DNA of 8,081 bases from Candidatus Agathobaculum merdigallinarum (lineage in GTDB: Bacteria; Bacillota; Clostridia; Oscillospirales; Butyricicoccaceae), in the NCBI GenBank assembly GCA_019115425.1, contig DXDO01000085.1, positions 1-8,081 on the forward strand. The letters run 5' to 3'. This document shows, one piece after another, positions 5,531-8,081 of this stretch (positions are counted from its first letter, which is position 1; each line of letters starts with the position of its first letter). The translations under genes were made by a program, and so were the position numbers. Below the pieces are notes generated by a model, which did not search any database, was not told the DNA's origin, and saw only the letters and a list, made by a program, of their open reading frames with translations.

Positions 5531-6367
5531 ATGAAAACCAAAAAGCTGTTGGCGCTGCTTCTCGCGGGAGCAATGAGCGCTTCTCTGCTGGCCGGCTGCG
5601 GCGGGAATACGGACACCCCAGCCGGAAACGAAAGCACTCAAGATACCGGATCTGCAAGCGATCTGGCGCACATCGAGGAGACCGGCACCCTTAAGATCGG
5701 TTACACGGTTTACGAGCCTATGAACTACACGGATACCGAAACCGGCGAATTTACCGGCTTTGATACCGAGTTTGCCCAAGCGGTCTGCGAAAAGCTGGGC
5801 GTTGAGCCGGAGTTTATCGAGATCGTGTGGGATACCAAGCAGGTAAGTCTGGAAAGCGGCGAAGTCGACTGCCTGTGGAACGGCATGACCATCACCGACA
5901 GCCTCAAGCAGAATATTTCGGTTTCCGATCCTTATGTGCAGAACACGCAGGTCGTTGTTGCGAAAACCGAGAACAAGGATGCCTATGCGGACTATGCCAA
6001 TCTGGTCGGCAAAACAGTGGCTGTAGAAGCCGGCTCCGCAGCGCAGGATGTTGCCGAAGCGGATGAAAACCTGAGCCAGGCAAACCTGGTCACGGTCAGC
6101 AAGCAGACCGACGCGCTGCTTGAAGTCAAGTCCGGCACGGCTGACGCCGCGATCTTTGACCGGACGATGGCGGAAAACATGATCGGCGAGGGCACCGACT
6201 TTGCCGACCTGACCATCTGCGGTGTGTTCCACGAGGAGCAGTACGGCATCGGCTTCCGCAAGGGCAGCGATCTGTGCGACAAGGTCAATGAGATCATGGC
6301 TGAGATGAAGGCAGATGGCTCGCTGCAGACGCTGGCGGACAAATACGGCCTGACCTTAGCAGAATAA
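5531..6367 (+). CDS. Amino-acid ABC transporter substrate-binding lipoprotein
   Basis: This 278-aa protein captures the substrate outside the cell and hands it to the permease and ATPase encoded next. It begins with a lipoprotein signal peptide (MKTKK, a hydrophobic run, lipobox LAGC with C23 as the lipidated residue), then a short Gly/Thr/Ser linker to about residue 48, then a complete family-3 (SBP_bac_3) domain: GTLKIGYTVYEPMNY (52-66), GFDTEFAQAVCEKLG (76-90), WNGMTIT (116-122), SDPY (132-135), and D210 in AAIFD, which normally contacts the amino group. AGGAGGG (5517-5523) lies 7 bases before ATG 5531. The arginine that normally grips the substrate carboxylate (GMTIT-x-x-R) is replaced by L125. 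The substrate may therefore be unusual or bound differently. An 81-base gap with a hairpin separates it from the permease gene. Confidence 0.9.
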   Translation: MKTKKLLALLLAGAMSASLLAGCGGNTDTPAGNESTQDTGSASDLAHIEETGTLKIGYTVYEPMNYTDTETGEFTGFDTEFAQAVCEKLGVEPEFIEIVWDTKQVSLESGEVDCLWNGMTITDSLKQNISVSDPYVQNTQVVVAKTENKDAYADYANLVGKTVAVEAGSAAQDVAEADENLSQANLVTVSKQTDALLEVKSGTADAAIFDRTMAENMIGEGTDFADLTICGVFHEEQYGIGFRKGSDLCDKVNEIMAEMKADGSLQTLADKYGLTLAE

Positions 6368-6388
6368 CCAAAATCAGTTTTATATTTT

Positions 6389-6437
6389 CTCCAAACGGGA
6401 CAGCTTTACCGCTGCCCCGCTTGGCTTTGTTTGGAGG
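6389..6437 (+). promoter_or_regulatory. Alternative RNA folds over the permease ribosome site
   Basis: Bases 6391-6404 form an imperfect 14-bp stem with 6411-6424 (two A-C mismatches, 6-base loop). Alternatively CTCCAAAC (6389-6396) is perfectly complementary to GTTTGGAG (6429-6436), which covers the GGAGG ribosome site of the permease at 6433-6437. Both use CCAAAC, so only one can form. The first leaves the ribosome site free; the second hides it. Confidence 0.4.
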
Positions 6438-6448
6438 CTCCTTTCATT

Positions 6449-7111
6449 ATGAACCCATCCGTTGTTTTCTCACAGTTGATCAGCACATTCGGCATCAACT
6501 GCACGATTTTTTTCGTCACGCTGGTGGTTGCGCTGCCGCTTGGCTTGATCGTGGCTTTCGGCACGATGAGCCGCTTCAAGCCGCTGGCCTATCTTCTGAA
6601 AACGGTCATCTGGATCATTCGCGGTACGCCGCTCATGCTCCAGATCATCTTTATTTATTACGGCCCGGGCCTGCTGCATTGGGGCCAGCCGTGGAACGCA
6701 ATGGGCACCAACGGCCGCGTTGTTGCCACCTGTGTTGCATTTGCCATCAACTACGCCTGCTATTTCTCCGAGATCTTCCGCGGCGGCATCCAGTCGGTTC
6801 CGCGCGGACAATATGAGGCTGGGCAGGTGCTCGGCATGACCAAGAGCCAGATCTTTTTCAAGGTCACGCTGCTGCAGGTCATTAAGCGCGTCATTCCGCC
6901 AATGGGCAACGAATTTATGACGCTGATCAAGGATACTGCGCTTGCCAACATCATCGCTACGAAAGAAATTGTGATGATGAGCAAGGAGTTCATCAACATG
7001 GGCCTGATCTGGCCGCTGTTCTCCACCGCCCTGTTTTTCCTGGCTTTCTGCGGCATACTTACCCTGCTGTTTGGCTGGCTGGAAAAGAAACTCGACTATT
7101 TCCGCGCGTAA
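6449..7111 (+). CDS. Amino-acid ABC transporter permease (HisM/GlnP type)
   Basis: This 220-aa integral membrane subunit forms the channel of a polar amino-acid importer. About five membrane spans are visible (near 13-35, 47-70, 91-110, 135-155 region and 192-212). RGTPLMLQIIFIYYG is the hallmark of the His/Glu/Gln permease family, and the EAA loop (YEAGQVLGMTKSQIFFKVTL) that docks the ATPase is well kept. ATG 6449 is preferred, with GGAGG at 6433-6437, 11 bases upstream; TTG 6431 would overlap that site. Translation may be tuned by the competing RNA folds just upstream. The ATPase gene follows after only 12 bases. Confidence 0.92.
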   Translation: MNPSVVFSQLISTFGINCTIFFVTLVVALPLGLIVAFGTMSRFKPLAYLLKTVIWIIRGTPLMLQIIFIYYGPGLLHWGQPWNAMGTNGRVVATCVAFAINYACYFSEIFRGGIQSVPRGQYEAGQVLGMTKSQIFFKVTLLQVIKRVIPPMGNEFMTLIKDTALANIIATKEIVMMSKEFINMGLIWPLFSTALFFLAFCGILTLLFGWLEKKLDYFRA

Positions 7112-7123
7112 GGAGGAGCCGCA

Positions 7124-7912
7124 ATGCCTATTCTTGAAGTAAACCATATCAACAAGAGCTTCGGCTCAACCAAGGTGCTGGACGATATCAGCTTTTCGCT
7201 CGACCGCGGCAAGGCGCTTGCCATCATCGGATCAAGCGGCTCGGGCAAGACCACCCTGCTGCGTTGCCTGAACTTCCTTGAGACCCCGAACGCGGGCCGG
7301 ATCATTGTCAACGGCGAGACCCTGTTCGACGCGGCCGACCACACTTCCAAGAGCGACGCTGAGATCCGCAAGCTCCGCCTGCACTTCGGCATGGTGTTCC
7401 AGTCGTTCAACCTGTTCCCGCAGTATACCGCGCTGGAAAACGTCATGCTGGCCAGCCTGCTGCTCGCCAAGGAGCGGCCGGACTACAAGCAACGCAAGCG
7501 CGAGATCCACGAGGAGATCGAGCACCACGCGATCGAGCTGCTCAGCCAGATGAGCCTTGAGGGCCGCATGAGCCACTACCCGCACCAGCTCTCGGGCGGG
7601 CAGCAGCAGCGCGTCGCCATCGCCCGCGCGCTTGCCCTCCAGCCGGACATCCTGTGCTTCGACGAGCCGACCTCCGCGCTCGATCCCGAGCTGACCGGCG
7701 AGGTGCTCAAGGTCATCCGCTCGCTCGCAGAAAAGCACACCACGATGATCATTGTCACCCATGAGATGGCCTTTGCCCGCGATGTTGCCGACCATGTGAT
7801 GTTTATGGACGGCGGTGTGATCGTCGAGCAGGGCACGCCCGCAGAGCTGTTTGAAAACACCCAAAATGAACGTACACGCGCATTTTTGAGCCGTTTTTCA
7901 CAAAACAGCTAA
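7124..7912 (+). CDS. Amino-acid ABC transporter ATP-binding protein (GlnQ type)
   Basis: This 262-aa cytoplasmic ATPase powers the importer. All motifs are intact: Walker A GSSGSGKTT (36-44), Q-loop Q93 in VFQSFNLFPQ, signature LSGGQ (156-160), Walker B ILCFDE (176-181), D-loop SALD (184-187) and H-loop H213 in VTHEMAFARD. VFQSFNLFPQYTALENV and THEMAFARDVAD are typical of the polar amino-acid (GlnQ/HisP) subfamily. The strong site AAGGAGG (7110-7116) overlaps the permease stop and lies 7 bases before ATG 7124, so the two are translationally linked. The length is slightly above the usual 240-250 because of an insert around 71-84 and a longer helical stretch near 115-135. The gene is the last of the operon and is followed by a terminator 80 bases downstream. 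Confidence 0.95.
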   Translation: MPILEVNHINKSFGSTKVLDDISFSLDRGKALAIIGSSGSGKTTLLRCLNFLETPNAGRIIVNGETLFDAADHTSKSDAEIRKLRLHFGMVFQSFNLFPQYTALENVMLASLLLAKERPDYKQRKREIHEEIEHHAIELLSQMSLEGRMSHYPHQLSGGQQQRVAIARALALQPDILCFDEPTSALDPELTGEVLKVIRSLAEKHTTMIIVTHEMAFARDVADHVMFMDGGVIVEQGTPAELFENTQNERTRAFLSRFSQNS

Positions 7913-7963
7913 AAGCCAGGAAGGCTTCGTGAAAACTTTTCAGCAATTTCCACGAAAAACCCA

Positions 7964-7992
7964 TTTACAATCCAGGCTAAATACGATAAAAT
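7964..7992 (+). promoter_or_regulatory. Promoter-like sequence abutting the terminator
   Basis: TTTACA (7964-7969) and TAAAAT (7987-7992) are separated by exactly 17 bases; each is one base from consensus. The predicted start (about 7999) lies inside the terminator stem that begins at 7993. It may be a chance match in AT-rich spacer, or a promoter reading rightward out of the window. Confidence 0.35.
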
Positions 7993-8022
7993 AGTCCCGT
8001 ATAGAGAATGCGGGGCTTTTTT
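7993..8022 (+). terminator. Intrinsic terminator of the amino-acid ABC operon
   Basis: AGTCCCGTAT (7993-8002), loop AGAGA, ATGCGGGGCT (8008-8017): a 10-bp stem with two G-T pairs, running into six T's (8017-8022). This is a classical Rho-independent terminator, 80 bases after the ATPase stop. Confidence 0.85.
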
Positions 8023-8081
8023 ATTGTCTTTTTGTACAGGATTGCTTGGTTAATTTTTGATGATTTTTTTGTTTATTTGTG

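Noticed and set aside
5312..6232. Upstream extension of the but frame on the minus strand
   Set aside because: The frame happens to stay open, but this part is antisense to the binding-protein gene and crosses the but promoter. ATG 5311 gives the normal family length.
7913..7956. Small inverted repeats after the ATPase stop (AAGCC/GGCTT and TTCGTG/CACGAA)
   Set aside because: Only 5-6 bp, no T-run follows, and they share bases. The clear terminator is at 7993-8022.
8023..8081. T-rich right end of the window
   Set aside because: No start codon with a ribosome site, no hairpin and no open frame of useful length can be supported in this 59-base tail.

Overview
The window looks like chromosome from a moderately GC-rich, Gram-positive gut Clostridia. 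The evidence is a butyryl-CoA:acetate CoA-transferase typical of human-gut butyrate producers, strong AGGAGG-type ribosome sites, a lipoprotein amino-acid binding protein, and a membrane-anchored G5/M23 cell-wall peptidase. A Butyricicoccus/Agathobaculum-like (Oscillospirales) host is my inference from how closely the CoA-transferase reads like Faecalibacterium-type enzymes; nothing here fixes the genus.

Layout. Bases 1-819 hold the end of what looks like a mobile element: a recombinase-related ORF that may continue off the left edge, and a small unrecognised protein. Both are more AT-rich than the genes that follow. Bases 820-1278 are non-coding and hold a hairpin plus short direct and inverted repeats that could mark the element boundary. 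A zinc-dependent phospholipase C-like protein follows (1279-2181). Then comes an M23 peptidase gene (2316-3614), preceded by a perfect match to the WalR box consensus and by a strong Shine-Dalgarno that points at a different, overlapping 44-codon frame. Between the peptidase gene and the converging CoA-transferase gene lies a 326-bp block (3629-3954) made almost entirely of consecutive hairpins and bounded by two identical 30-bp palindromes; it resembles a MITE or REPIN-like element.

The CoA-transferase (but, minus strand, 3971-5311) diverges from a complete three-gene polar amino-acid ABC importer: lipoprotein (5531-6367), permease (6449-7111) and ATPase (7124-7912). The 219-bp space between them holds a well-formed promoter for each direction. 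The importer ends in a clear intrinsic terminator (7993-8022).

Functionally, But releases butyrate and regenerates acetyl-CoA in the last step of butyrate fermentation, while the importer brings in an amino acid or related small molecule. Their divergent promoters allow, but do not prove, shared control. I see no CRISPR array, rRNA or intact tRNA. The most unusual item is the hairpin block at 3629-3954.
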